Below are positions 33,783-42,616 of a stretch of 64,000 nt of DNA, piece after piece. The DNA comes from Roseicyclus marinus (GTDB lineage: Bacteria > Pseudomonadota > Alphaproteobacteria > Rhodobacterales > Rhodobacteraceae), in the NCBI RefSeq assembly GCF_030163795.1, contig NZ_JASJOF010000001.1:186001-250000 (forward strand). The letters run 5' to 3'. Position 1 is the stretch's first letter. Each line of letters opens with the position of its first letter. The translations under genes were made by a program, and so were the position numbers. The notes beneath the pieces are model-generated. The model searched no databases and was not told where the DNA came from. It saw nothing but the letters and a program-made list of their open reading frames with translations.

Positions 33783-33792
33783 AAGCAAGCAC

Positions 33793-35112
33793 ATGCAGAC
33801 GACATTCACACCCGACCAGTTGAAGGACCCCGCGATCCAGCGGTCGAACGAGGTCTTGCGCAGTTGCGTGCATTGCGGGTTCTGCACGGCGACTTGTCCA
33901 ACCTACCAGGTGCTGGGCGATGAACTCGACAGCCCGAGGGGCCGGATTTACCTCATCAAGGACATGCTCGAAAAAGGCCGTCCAGCGGATGCCAAGACCG
34001 TGCAGCATATCGATCGCTGCCTGTCTTGCCTGGCCTGCATGACGACCTGCCCCTCGGGCGTGCATTACATGCATCTGGTCGACCACGCCCGCGAATATAT
34101 CGAACAGACCTACAAGCGCCCGCTCTTCGAGCGTGTGCTGCGCTGGACGCTGGCGAAAATCCTGCCCTATCCGACGCGCTTCCGGGTGGCCTTGCTGGGT
34201 GCCAAGATCGGGCGGCCTTTTGCCTTTCTGATGCCAGATGCGCGGCTCAAGGCGATGCTGGCCATGGCGCCCAAGGTGATCCCGCCCGTGTCGCGCAACG
34301 ACGATCCGCAGGTTTTCCCGGCCCAAGGGCCGCGCAAGATGCGGGTGGCGCTGATGACGGGCTGCGCGCAGCGCGCGCTCAACACCGATATCAACGATGC
34401 GACCATCCGGCTGCTCACGCGGCTGGGCTGCGAGGTGGTGATCGCCGAGGGGCAGGGATGCTGCGGTGCGCTGACCCATCACATGGGCAAGACCGCCGAG
34501 AGCCATGCGACGGCGGCCAAGAATATCCGGGCCTGGCACAGTGAGATGCAGGCCGGGGGGTTGGACGCCATCGTCATCAACACCAGCGGTTGCGGCACCA
34601 CGGTCAAGGATTACGGCCACATGTTCCGCAACGAGGCACTGGCACCCGAGGCGGCGGCGGTCAGCGCCATCGCGATGGATGTGTCCGAAGTGCTGATGAA
34701 GCTCGACCTGCCCGAGGGACAGATGGGCCACAAGGTGGCCTACCACGCGGCCTGTTCGCTGCAGCACGGCCAGAAGATCAAGACCTACCCCAAGGACTTG
34801 CTGAAGCGTGCCGGCTTTACCGTGGTCGAACCGGCCGACAGTCATCTGTGCTGCGGATCGGCGGGGACCTACAACCTGATGCAGCCCGAGATTTCGGGCC
34901 AACTCAAGGCGCGCAAGGTCGAGACACTTGAGGCCACACGCCCCCAGATCATCGCGGCAGGCAATATCGGCTGCATGATGCAGATCGGCTCGGGTACGGA
35001 TATTCCCATCGTCCACACGGTCGAGCTGCTGGACTGGGCGACGGGCGGGCCGCGCCCCGCCGGGCTGGATGCCGAAGGCAAACGCGCGGTGCCCGTGCCC
35101 ATTTTGCGCTGA
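33793..35112 (+). CDS. glcF: Glycolate oxidase iron-sulfur subunit GlcF
   Basis: 439 residues. Two 4Fe-4S ferredoxin motifs, CVHCGFCTATCP (residues about 25-36) and CLSCLACMTTCP (about 77-88), lead into two CCG (cysteine-rich) domains with GCAQRALNTDIN, EGQGCCGALTHHMGKT, INTSGCGTTVKDYGHMF and LCCGSAGTYNLMQP. GlcF passes electrons from the flavin subunits to the respiratory chain. Start ATG 33793 is ten bases after the small membrane-protein gene; the longer frame is an overlap artefact. Confidence 0.94.
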   Translation: MQTTFTPDQLKDPAIQRSNEVLRSCVHCGFCTATCPTYQVLGDELDSPRGRIYLIKDMLEKGRPADAKTVQHIDRCLSCLACMTTCPSGVHYMHLVDHAREYIEQTYKRPLFERVLRWTLAKILPYPTRFRVALLGAKIGRPFAFLMPDARLKAMLAMAPKVIPPVSRNDDPQVFPAQGPRKMRVALMTGCAQRALNTDINDATIRLLTRLGCEVVIAEGQGCCGALTHHMGKTAESHATAAKNIRAWHSEMQAGGLDAIVINTSGCGTTVKDYGHMFRNEALAPEAAAVSAIAMDVSEVLMKLDLPEGQMGHKVAYHAACSLQHGQKIKTYPKDLLKRAGFTVVEPADSHLCCGSAGTYNLMQPEISGQLKARKVETLEATRPQIIAAGNIGCMMQIGSGTDIPIVHTVELLDWATGGPRPAGLDAEGKRAVPVPILR

Positions 35113-35182
35113 ACTCGGGCCATAATTCTGCCCGGAACGGGGGCGACGCTCGGACGCAGTTGTAACCAGTGCCCGGACGTCC

Positions 35183-36058
35183 ATGAGCCGTTTGTTCCGT
35201 CATGCCGCCCGCCTTGCCGCGGCAGCCCTACTTGTCGCAGCGCCTGCCGGGGCGCAAAACGCTCTTGGCGCCATGGACGCGTCGCAGGCGGCGCCGCTGC
35301 GTGGTCTTCACACGGCCGATGATCTGCGCGACTGGGCGGCAGTCGGGCGTCTGGATACCGGCGTTTCTTTCTGCACGGCCACGCTGATCGCGCCCGATCG
35401 TGTCCTGACGGCCGCGCATTGCCTTTTCGGCCCGGATGCTCGGCGTCTGCCCGACGAGTCCCTCGTCTTTTCAGCGGGCCTGCGCCACGGAAGCGCGGAG
35501 GCGATCCGCCGGGTGATCGGCAGCGACATGCCCATTGGCTACAGCCGTCCGCCCGACACGCCCGACATGGCATCGGTCGGGCAAGACGTTGCCATTCTGC
35601 GTCTGGAGCGTCCGATCCCCGAGACGATGGTGCGCGCCATCGGCCTTGGCACACGCGCGGCGGATCGAAGCCCGGTGACGCTGGTGTCCTACGGTGCGCT
35701 GCGCGCGGAATACCCCTCGATCGAGGAGGATTGTCAGGTCTTGTCGTCCTTGCAGGCTGTTCAGGTCCTGTCCTGCCATGTCGTTTCCGGCAGCAGCGGC
35801 GCCCCCGTCCTCCGCATCGGGCCGGCCGGACCCGAAATCGTCGCCGTCGTTTCGGGGCGGTCCGAAACGGATGAAGGCGCGGTCACGGTCGCCGTCGTGG
35901 CCGAGGATCTGGTGCCGACACTTTTGACGCGGCCCGCCTCGGCTCAGTTGGCCACTGGCCCCGTCAGGAACAGTCCCGGCGGGGCCATCGTCTTTCGCCG
36001 CGTCGATCAGGGTACGGCCCTGCGCGGGGGTACGGGCGCACGGTTCATCCGGCCCTGA
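35183..36058 (+). CDS. Secreted trypsin-like serine protease
   Basis: 291 residues with a signal peptide (MSRLFRHAARLAAAALLVAA, cleavage near GAQ). The S1 catalytic triad is visible: His in VLTAAHCLFG (about residue 77), Asp in SVGQDVAILRLERP (about 136), and Ser in VVSGSSGAPVL (about 212). Cysteines at FCTATLI, AHC, EEDC and LSCHV can form the two usual disulfides. The C-terminal ~50 residues are a disordered tail. It is expected in the periplasm or outside the cell; substrates are unknown. It follows glcF by 70 bases. Confidence 0.88.
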   Translation: MSRLFRHAARLAAAALLVAAPAGAQNALGAMDASQAAPLRGLHTADDLRDWAAVGRLDTGVSFCTATLIAPDRVLTAAHCLFGPDARRLPDESLVFSAGLRHGSAEAIRRVIGSDMPIGYSRPPDTPDMASVGQDVAILRLERPIPETMVRAIGLGTRAADRSPVTLVSYGALRAEYPSIEEDCQVLSSLQAVQVLSCHVVSGSSGAPVLRIGPAGPEIVAVVSGRSETDEGAVTVAVVAEDLVPTLLTRPASAQLATGPVRNSPGGAIVFRRVDQGTALRGGTGARFIRP

Positions 36059-36076
36059 CGGTGGTGTTTCGCAGGT

Positions 36077-36105
36077 CTTGACAGGCCGCGGATCCCTTCC
36101 CAGAT
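36077..36105 (+). promoter_or_regulatory. Candidate RpoH (sigma-32) promoter of the small heat-shock gene
   Basis: CTTGAC (36077-36082) and CCCAGAT (36099-36105) are separated by 16 bases, resembling the alphaproteobacterial sigma-32 pattern (CTTG and CCCCAT-like). It lies about 109 bases before the Hsp20 gene. The -10 match is only partial. Confidence 0.4.
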
Positions 36106-36213
36106 CACAGGATGGCGGGGTGCCGCAACACGGGCCCCGCGCAATCACCCAAGGGTCGTGCCCGGCATGGGGCGACCCGGAACTTCAAGTTGTCGCTCGA
36201 TGGAGGATGACAC

Positions 36214-36669
36214 ATGCGTACCTATGACCTTTCCCCGCTTTACCGCGCCAGCGTTGGCTTCGACCGCATGGCCGACCTTCTGGACCGCGTGATGTCGCAA
36301 GACACGGCCGCGCCCAGCTACCCCCCCTACAATATCGAGAAAACCGGTGAGGATGCCTATCGCATCTCCATCGCGGTTGCAGGCTTTACAGAAGCCGAAC
36401 TGGGTGTCGAACAGCGCGAGGCCGAACTGGTCGTGACCGCGCGCAAGGCCAAGGACGAGACGCCGCGCACCTATCTGCATCGCGGGATCGCCACGCGCGC
36501 CTTCGAAAAGCGCTTCCAGCTGGCGGACCATGTGCGCGTGACCGGCGCGCTGCATGAGAACGGGATGCTGCATATCGATCTGGTCCGCGAGGTGCCCGAG
36601 GCGCTGAAGCCGCGCCAGATCGAGATTGCGCGCGGTGCCTCGCGGGTGATCGAGGCCGAAACGGCCTGA
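36214..36669 (+). CDS. Small heat-shock protein, Hsp20/IbpA family
   Basis: 151 residues: N-terminal arm MRTYDLSPLYRASVGFDRM, then the alpha-crystallin domain (about residues 35-130) with YPPYNIEKTGEDAYRISIAV, FTEAELGVEQREAELVVTAR and the closing AFEKRFQLADHVRVTGALHE and NGMLHIDL segments, ending in a short tail. Small Hsps bind unfolding proteins in the cytoplasm. The Shine-Dalgarno GGAGG (36200s) precedes ATG 36214. A terminator follows at 36696. Confidence 0.94.
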   Translation: MRTYDLSPLYRASVGFDRMADLLDRVMSQDTAAPSYPPYNIEKTGEDAYRISIAVAGFTEAELGVEQREAELVVTARKAKDETPRTYLHRGIATRAFEKRFQLADHVRVTGALHENGMLHIDLVREVPEALKPRQIEIARGASRVIEAETA

Positions 36670-36695
36670 TCCCGCACGACAGCCAAGACGGGAAG

Positions 36696-36722
36696 GGGCG
36701 GTCCGCAGGGCCGCCCTTTTGT
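36696..36722 (+). terminator. Intrinsic terminator after the Hsp20 gene
   Basis: Nine-bp stem GGGCGGTCC/GGGCCGCCC (one G-U pair) with loop GCA is followed by TTTTGT. It lies 26 bases after the hsp20 stop and directly before the stop of the convergent MFS gene, so it may serve both strands. Confidence 0.8.
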
Positions 36723-37906
36723 CATTGGGCAAGGCGACGCAGCATCAGGGCGCCCGTCAGTGGCGCGGCGACGCACAACGCGATCACTGCGCCATGCCCC
36801 AAGAGATCGGCCAGAACCGCGCCGAGCCCGGGGGCGATGGCGAAGGCAAAGAGCGACAGGCGCGCCACCGCCCCGGCGCTTTCGCCGTAGCCGTGCTCGC
36901 CCATGGCCTCGCGGATGACGACGGGCCGCAGTATCGAGATGACGCCGTTTCCCACGCCCTGCGCGATGGCAAAGGCAAGGGCCAGCGCGGGCAGGGCGGC
37001 CGTGGCCCCCAGCAGGACGGATGCGGTGGCCAGCATCAGGAACGCGCCCAGCACGACCGCACGTGCCGCGACATGCGCGCCCGCCAAGATCAGCAGGACC
37101 CGGCCTGCAACCTGAGCCGGTCCGATGGTCGAGGCGGCGAGGATGGCCATCGCCTCGGGCACATCGAGTGCCGCCATCAGCGGCATCAGGTTGCTCAGCA
37201 CGATCCCGACCCCGAGCGAGGTCAGCGCAAAGCCACCCGCGATGGGCCAGTAACCGGACCGCTTGCTGGCCCTGATGCCTGGTCCCGCCGGACCCTCGGT
37301 CAGAGTTGGCTTGCGGGCCTGCGCCTCGGTCTCGAGGCGGCGCGCGGCATAGGCGACCAAGGGCAGGACAAGGAGCGCGACCAGCCCGGCCAAAACCCAG
37401 ACCGCCGCCCGCCAATCGGCCGCCGCAGATACCAATGCGGTCAAAGGATAGGCCAGTGTCGAGGCGAAGCCCGCCGCCAGCGTGATCGCCGTGATGGCCG
37501 CCCGTGCCCGCGGGCCGCGCGCCCGCGTCACGACCGAGAAACAGGCATCGTAGAGGGTGAAGCCCATCATCAGGCCAAGCCACGCCCAGATGACGTAAAA
37601 GGCCCAAAGGCTTTGGACTTGCGACAGTGCGATCAGCCCTCCGATGGCCCCGATCGTGCCCAGCGGAAAGCCCCATGGGGCCAGCCCCCGGTCGATGGCC
37701 CGCCCGATCCAGGGCGCGGCCAGACCCTGCAGGCCAAGCGCAAGGCTGAAGGCACCCAGAGCGGCGGTCGACGACCATCCGAATTCCGCCTGCCATTGCA
37801 GGACAAGGGCCGGAAAGCTGTAGAAGATGGCGGCCCAGATCAGCGTCTCGGCGCACATGAAGGCCAGCACCGGCCCGTCACGCCAGATCGGCGGCACCGC
37901 GGTCAT
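36722..37906 (-). CDS. MFS transporter
   Basis: 394 residues with about 12 hydrophobic helices. The family hallmark between helices 2 and 3 is GRAIDRGLAPWGFPLGTIGA; the central loop (ARRLETEAQARKPTLTEG) separates the two six-helix halves; GVGNGVISILRPVVIREAMG resembles the repeated motif in the second half. The substrate is unknown. Four bases separate it from the upstream gene ending at 37911, so the pair is one unit. Confidence 0.85.
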   Translation of the reverse strand: MTAVPPIWRDGPVLAFMCAETLIWAAIFYSFPALVLQWQAEFGWSSTAALGAFSLALGLQGLAAPWIGRAIDRGLAPWGFPLGTIGAIGGLIALSQVQSLWAFYVIWAWLGLMMGFTLYDACFSVVTRARGPRARAAITAITLAAGFASTLAYPLTALVSAAADWRAAVWVLAGLVALLVLPLVAYAARRLETEAQARKPTLTEGPAGPGIRASKRSGYWPIAGGFALTSLGVGIVLSNLMPLMAALDVPEAMAILAASTIGPAQVAGRVLLILAGAHVAARAVVLGAFLMLATASVLLGATAALPALALAFAIAQGVGNGVISILRPVVIREAMGEHGYGESAGAVARLSLFAFAIAPGLGAVLADLLGHGAVIALCVAAPLTGALMLRRLAQ

Positions 37907-37910
37907 CGCG

Positions 37911-38783
37911 TCAGAACCATTGCCCCGGTTCCATCAGGCCCAATTCCATCAGTTGCAGCGACGACCAGTGAAAGGGCGTCGATTTGTGCCAGCGGAAATC
38001 GCCGATGTCATCGCGCGATCCGGGGTTGGTCCTGAGCGCCTTTGCAACGCGGAACGAACAGATGGCCGCCGTCAGCGAATGGTGCCACGGGCAGGCATAG
38101 GTGTTCATCTCTTCATCGTTGAGCGTGTGATCCTCGCGCAGGCGCAGGCCCGGTTTCGCCTGGAACAGGCCGATGCGGTCGATCTTGCGCTTGGGATTGG
38201 CGACATGTTCCTCGAAGCGCCAGCGCAGACCGCCGTAGAAATCGAGCTGCCGGTCCTTGGGGTGCCCATGTTCGTCCGGCCTCCCCTCGGCGTAATACCC
38301 GGAACTGTCGAGCATGGCGGTATCGAGCGATACGGCATCGGGACAGGTTTTCAGGTCAGGCGCATAAAGATCGATGACATAGGTCAGGATCGCGAACCGC
38401 CGTTCCTCCATCACCCACGTGAACATCTCTCCGACGCTGCGATCCTCGCAGAACGGGTAGAACAGGTATTCGCCATTGTAGCAGTAATGCAGCCATTCGC
38501 CGGGCATCTTGTCGATCAGGATGTTCACGGCGGCCTGCGTCGCACCGGGCGCACGGCTGCGGGCGCGGATGACATGTTGCTGGTAGGTGACCCCCTCGGG
38601 CGGTGGCGGCACCACGATGTCGGGGGGTGCGAGAACGAAGATATGCCGAAACCCGAGGGATCGCACATGGTCCAATGTCGATCCGATCTCGATCCGATCC
38701 TCGGCGATGACAAGGGCTGCCGGCCCCTTGCCGAAGGCGCCGGGGCGCACCGCACCGAACTGATCGAGATTGTCGAAATCCAT
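37911..38783 (-). CDS. Uncharacterised protein, possibly glycosyltransferase-like
   Basis: 290 residues from the likely start MDFDNLDQFG. No signal peptide or membrane segment. A Rossmann-like beginning (GPAALVIAEDRIEIGSTLDH, then LGFRHIFVLAPPDIV), a central GEWLHYCYNGEYLFYPFCED which resembles the DxDEF region of Glyco_tranf_2_4 proteins, and C-terminal CPWHHSLTAAICSFRVAKAL and HKSTPFHWSSLQLMELGLME. The likeness to GT2-like proteins is weak and no DXD is clear. It is transcribed divergently from miaB and followed by an MFS transporter. Confidence 0.4.
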   Translation of the reverse strand: MDFDNLDQFGAVRPGAFGKGPAALVIAEDRIEIGSTLDHVRSLGFRHIFVLAPPDIVVPPPPEGVTYQQHVIRARSRAPGATQAAVNILIDKMPGEWLHYCYNGEYLFYPFCEDRSVGEMFTWVMEERRFAILTYVIDLYAPDLKTCPDAVSLDTAMLDSSGYYAEGRPDEHGHPKDRQLDFYGGLRWRFEEHVANPKRKIDRIGLFQAKPGLRLREDHTLNDEEMNTYACPWHHSLTAAICSFRVAKALRTNPGSRDDIGDFRWHKSTPFHWSSLQLMELGLMEPGQWF

Positions 38784-38941
38784 CTGGACCGAACGCGCCT
38801 TGACTAGTACCCGCCTGCCTTGGCGCGCACATTGGCCCGGGCGGCGGCGGAATTCAATCGCGCGCATCGGTTGAAGCCGGGCCCGCCGCGCTGTACATGC
38901 CGCAGATCAAGGTTTCCTGCAGACATGGCCGGGTGCGCGTG

Positions 38942-40267
38942 ATGACCGAGGCGAAAAAGCTCTACGTCAAGACCTATGGCTGTCAGATGAATGTCTACGA
39001 CAGCGAACGCATGGCTGAAACGCTGGGCGCGCAAGGTTATGTACAGGTCGATACGCCCGACGCGGCGGACATGATCTTGCTCAACACGTGCCACATCCGC
39101 GAAAAGGCGGCAGAAAAGCTTTATTCCGACCTTGGGCGGCTGAAACCGCTGCACGAGGAAAAGCCCGATCTGAAGATCGGGGTGGCGGGATGCGTCGCGC
39201 AGGCCGAGGGCGACGAGATCATGCGCCGCATGCCCATCGTGGATCTGGTCGTCGGGCCGCAGACCTATCACCGCCTTCCCAAGATGATGGAGGCGCTGGG
39301 CAGGGGCGAGCGTGCGCTCGACACCGATTTCCCCGAGGAGGACAAGTTCGCCCATCTGCCCAAGGACAGGCGCACCCGGCGCGGTCCGACAGCCTTCCTG
39401 ACCGTGCAGGAAGGGTGCGACAAATTCTGTTCCTTCTGCGTTGTGCCTTACACGCGGGGGGCAGAGGTCAGCCGCCCTGTCGATCGATTGCTGGGCGAGG
39501 CGCAGGATCTCGTGGATCGCGGTGTGCGGGAAATCACGCTGTTGGGGCAGAACGTCAACGCGTACCACGGTGCTGGCCCGGACGGGGGCGAATGGGGTCT
39601 GGCGCGGCTGGTTCGCGCGCTGGCCGGGATCGAAGGGCTTGATCGCATCCGCTATACCACCTCCCATCCCAACGACATGGAAGACGATCTGATCGCCGCC
39701 CATGGCGATTGCGACAAGCTCATGCCCTACCTGCATCTGCCGGTTCAGTCGGGCTCTGATCGCATCCTCAAGGCGATGAACCGCAAGCATACCGCCGAAA
39801 GCTACATCCGCCTGATCGAACGCATCCGGGCCGCGCGCCCCGATCTGGTCCTGTCGGGCGATTTCATCGTCGGTTTCCCCGGCGAGACCGAGGCCGATTT
39901 TCGGGCCACACTCGATCTGGTGCGCAGGGTCGGATACGGCAGCGCCTACACCTTCAAGTATTCCGCTCGGCCCGGCACGCCCGCGGCCGAACGGGCAGCC
40001 GTAGATGCTGCCGAGGCGGACGACCGCCTGCAACGGCTTCAGGCCTTGATCACCGAACAGCAACACGCGACGCAGGATGCGATGGTGGGGCGGCGCGTTC
40101 GGGTCCTGTTCGAGAAACCCGGCCGGATGGATGGTCAGATCACCGGAAAATCCGAATATCTGCACGCCGTCCATGTCGAAGGCCCCGAGCAGCTTCTGGG
40201 GCAGATCGCGGCAGTGGATATCGTCGCATCGGGCCCCAATTCGCTGGCCGGTCGTCTGGTCGGCTGA
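38942..40267 (+). CDS. miaB: tRNA-2-methylthio-N6-dimethylallyladenosine synthase MiaB
   Basis: 441 residues. UPF0004 domain with Cys at [31 protein letters not shown] and [11 protein letters not shown] (auxiliary cluster ligands); radical SAM motif [15 protein letters not shown] near residues 159-173; C-terminal TRAM domain ([20 protein letters not shown]). It adds the methylthio group to i6A37 of tRNAs. Start ATG 38942 ([13 protein letters not shown]) is family-typical; the in-frame upstream extension to 38897 is not conserved. Divergent from the GT-like gene. Confidence 0.96.
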   Translation: MTEAKKLYVKTYGCQMNVYDSERMAETLGAQGYVQVDTPDAADMILLNTCHIREKAAEKLYSDLGRLKPLHEEKPDLKIGVAGCVAQAEGDEIMRRMPIVDLVVGPQTYHRLPKMMEALGRGERALDTDFPEEDKFAHLPKDRRTRRGPTAFLTVQEGCDKFCSFCVVPYTRGAEVSRPVDRLLGEAQDLVDRGVREITLLGQNVNAYHGAGPDGGEWGLARLVRALAGIEGLDRIRYTTSHPNDMEDDLIAAHGDCDKLMPYLHLPVQSGSDRILKAMNRKHTAESYIRLIERIRAARPDLVLSGDFIVGFPGETEADFRATLDLVRRVGYGSAYTFKYSARPGTPAAERAAVDAAEADDRLQRLQALITEQQHATQDAMVGRRVRVLFEKPGRMDGQITGKSEYLHAVHVEGPEQLLGQIAAVDIVASGPNSLAGRLVG

Positions 40268-40508
40268 TCCCCTGAAACCGCCACACAGGGCATCTTGCGC
40301 GAAAACATCACCGACCGGAGCGGGATCCGCTAAAGTTTCCGTTTCTTCGTCCGTTTTGTTTCCTAGCTGGCAACACTTGTCGAAAGATTCCACTTCCTCT
40401 TTCGGGGAGTGCTGCTATCGTGCCGAAATCAATGGCGTTTTCGCATGACCCCCTGCCAGGGGTCGGGTTGCGGCAACCGGCCGAGTAAGAAACTGGGGGA
40501 TTTTCGTG

Positions 40509-41081
40509 ATGACCGGGATGTCACGCATGTTTTGTCGGGTCGTGGGTGGCGCGGCTTTGTTGGCCAGCGCTCTGGCCTTGGTGCCACAGGCAGCGGTTGC
40601 TCAGGATCGCACGATCGTCACGGGCCGGGTGTCGCCGGGGCTCTGGATCGATCCCGACGGTTGCATGCACTGGGTCGCGGATGGCGGCGTCGAGGGTTAC
40701 ATGGAGGGTCGGGTCAATCCGCATGACGGCATGCCCGTCTGCCTCGACGTCAATACCTGCGCCGTCACCAACAGCGATGTCCTGTTTCACACCGACAGTG
40801 CCCGGTTGACCCATGCCGGCCGTGCGCAGCTTGAGCAATTCTTCCGCTCCGCGGGAGCCTTCGCCTACGCGATCTACGGCCATACCGACAGCCGCGCCTC
40901 GGATGAATACAACATGTCGCTCAGCCAGCGGCGCGCCGCTTCGGTGGCGAATGTCGCCCGTTCCGTCGGTGCGCGGGTCGCGCGCGAGATCGGTTATGGC
41001 GAACGCCGTCCTGTCGCGTCGAACGGCACCGCGGCAGGCATGCAGCAGAACCGTCGTGTCGAAATCGTGTGTTATCGCTGA
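40509..41081 (+). CDS. OmpA-family (OmpA-C-like) secreted protein with an N-terminal IDPDGC module
   Basis: 190 residues. Signal peptide (GGAALLASALALVPQAAVA), then a short module GLWIDPDGCMHWVADGGVEG / YMEGRVNPHDGMPVC (about residues 40-75) and a C-terminal OmpA-like peptidoglycan-binding domain: NSDVLFHTDSARLTHAGRAQ, IYGHTDSRASDEYNMSLSQR, ending QNRRVEIVCYR. It should be periplasmic, holding to peptidoglycan. GTG 40506 is an alternative start. The neighbouring lipoprotein carries the same module, and the two are 12 bases apart. Confidence 0.85.
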   Translation: MTGMSRMFCRVVGGAALLASALALVPQAAVAQDRTIVTGRVSPGLWIDPDGCMHWVADGGVEGYMEGRVNPHDGMPVCLDVNTCAVTNSDVLFHTDSARLTHAGRAQLEQFFRSAGAFAYAIYGHTDSRASDEYNMSLSQRRAASVANVARSVGARVAREIGYGERRPVASNGTAAGMQQNRRVEIVCYR

Positions 41082-41093
41082 GGGATGAGGATC

Positions 41094-41438
41094 ATGGTAA
41101 ACATCATCAAAGGCGGTGCGCTGGTTCTGGCGATGCTCAGCGTCGCGGGCTGTGTCGGTGTGAGACCCTCCACTGGCGCTGGCAACGAGGTTGTGGCCAT
41201 CGGCGAGGACCGCGGCTTTGACAGCGGCAGCCTCAGCCAACTGGAGGCAGGGATCTATATCGACCCCGACGGCTGCCATATCTGGATGATCGACGACGGC
41301 CTCGAAGGCTATTGGTCGCGGCGCCGCGATCCGGTTTCGGGTCTGCCGGTCTGTACCCCCGTTGCCCCGCCCAATTCGATTGTCGGCGATTTCCGCTCCG
41401 GCGGCGGGTTGCGCGATTGGGTGCCTTCTTCTCGCTGA
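41094..41438 (+). CDS. Lipoprotein sharing the IDPDGC module with the adjacent OmpA-like protein
   Basis: 114 residues. Signal peptide MVNIIKGGALVLAML with lipobox SVAGC, so it is probably a lipid-anchored envelope protein. Residues about 55-90 (GIYIDPDGCHIWMIDDGLEG, YWSRRRDPVSGLPVC) repeat the module in the preceding OmpA-like gene: GxxIDPDGC..W..D.G.EGY...R..P..G.PVC. The remaining sequence is not recognised. ATG 41094 with GAGG upstream is preferred to ATG 41085. A terminator follows. Confidence 0.8.
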   Translation: MVNIIKGGALVLAMLSVAGCVGVRPSTGAGNEVVAIGEDRGFDSGSLSQLEAGIYIDPDGCHIWMIDDGLEGYWSRRRDPVSGLPVCTPVAPPNSIVGDFRSGGGLRDWVPSSR

Positions 41439-41465
41439 GCTGCGGGCCAGTCTTTATCCAATTGG

Positions 41466-41492
41466 CGGGCACCCCCACGGGTGCCCGTTTTT
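41466..41492 (+). terminator. Intrinsic terminator after the OmpA-like/lipoprotein pair
   Basis: Perfect 9-bp stem CGGGCACCC/GGGTGCCCG with loop CCAC and a TTTTT tail, 27 bases after the lipoprotein stop. Confidence 0.93.
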
Positions 41493-41608
41493 CATTCGCG
41501 CAAAGGTGCGCCCCAAGAAACTTTCACGACACAGACCACTACCTGTTGCGTTGTGCCCTGCCTGTCGGCACAGTCTGTATCAGACGCAACCTCAAACCGG
41601 AGCGTGAT

Positions 41609-42616
41609 TTGGCGATCACCACCTTGGCGGCCCCCACGGATGGCACCCCGGTCGAGCTGTCGCTCGAATTTCCCGACAATCGTCTGCTGATCGAGCTTTG
41701 CGGCGAATTCGATCGCAACCTTGCCCAGATCGAACATCTGCTGTCGGTCCATGTCCTGCGGCGCGGCAACCAGTTGGCTGTGCTGGGCGATGCGCGCGCC
41801 GAGGCGGCCGAGGTGCTGCGAAAGCTCTATGCCCGTCTCGAGGCAGGGCGCGGGCTGGAACCCGGCGATATCGATGCCGCCGTTCGGCTGGGCGGTTCGA
41901 ACGAGGAAACCGGCGTCCGCTCGGGCGACCAGATCGAGATGTTCCAGCGCGGGCAGCTTGAGATCGGCACGCGCAAAAAGACCGTCGAACCAAGGACCGA
42001 GGCGCAGCAGGCCTATGTCCGCGCGCTCTACGAGCATGAACTGGCTTTCGGCATCGGGCCTGCGGGCACCGGCAAGACCTATCTGGCGGTCGCGGTCGCG
42101 GTGAACCAGCTGATCAACGGGCGCGTCGACAAGATCATCCTCAGCCGTCCCGCTGTCGAGGCGGGCGAGCGTCTGGGCTTTTTGCCGGGCGACATGAAGG
42201 ACAAGGTCGACCCCTACATGCAGCCGCTCTACGACGCGCTGAACGATTTCCTGCCCGGCCGTCAGTTGCAGAAACTGATGGAGGAGAAGACGATCGAGAT
42301 CGCCCCGCTCGCCTTCATGCGCGGGCGAACCCTATCCAGCGCCTATGTCGTGCTGGACGAGGCGCAGAATGCCACCGGCATGCAGATGAAGATGTTCCTC
42401 ACGCGTCTCGGACGGGGATCGCGCATGGTCATCACCGGCGACCGCAGTCAGGTCGACCTGCCGCGCGGCGTGACATCGGGCCTGTCCGAGGCCGAACGTA
42501 TCCTCAAGGACGTGAAGGGTATTTCGTTCAACTACTTCACAGCCAAGGACGTGGTCCGCCATCCGATGGTCGCCAAGATCATCGAGGCTTATGACTCGGA
42601 TGCCCAACCCGGCTGA
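41609..42616 (+). CDS. phoH: PhoH-family ATPase
   Basis: 335 residues from a TTG start (41609) supported by GGAG at 41599-41602. An N-terminal KH-like region is followed by the PhoH ATPase: Walker A GPAGTGKTYLA, Walker B YVVLDEAQNAT, and conserved EAGERLGFLPGDMKDKVDPY and MVITGDRSQVDLP. It is associated with RNA metabolism together with YbeY. Upstream in-frame codons to 41312 overlap the lipoprotein and terminator and are not translated. The gene order phoH-(amine oxidase)-ybeY-corC-lnt is largely classical. Confidence 0.95.
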   Translation: MAITTLAAPTDGTPVELSLEFPDNRLLIELCGEFDRNLAQIEHLLSVHVLRRGNQLAVLGDARAEAAEVLRKLYARLEAGRGLEPGDIDAAVRLGGSNEETGVRSGDQIEMFQRGQLEIGTRKKTVEPRTEAQQAYVRALYEHELAFGIGPAGTGKTYLAVAVAVNQLINGRVDKIILSRPAVEAGERLGFLPGDMKDKVDPYMQPLYDALNDFLPGRQLQKLMEEKTIEIAPLAFMRGRTLSSAYVVLDEAQNATGMQMKMFLTRLGRGSRMVITGDRSQVDLPRGVTSGLSEAERILKDVKGISFNYFTAKDVVRHPMVAKIIEAYDSDAQPG

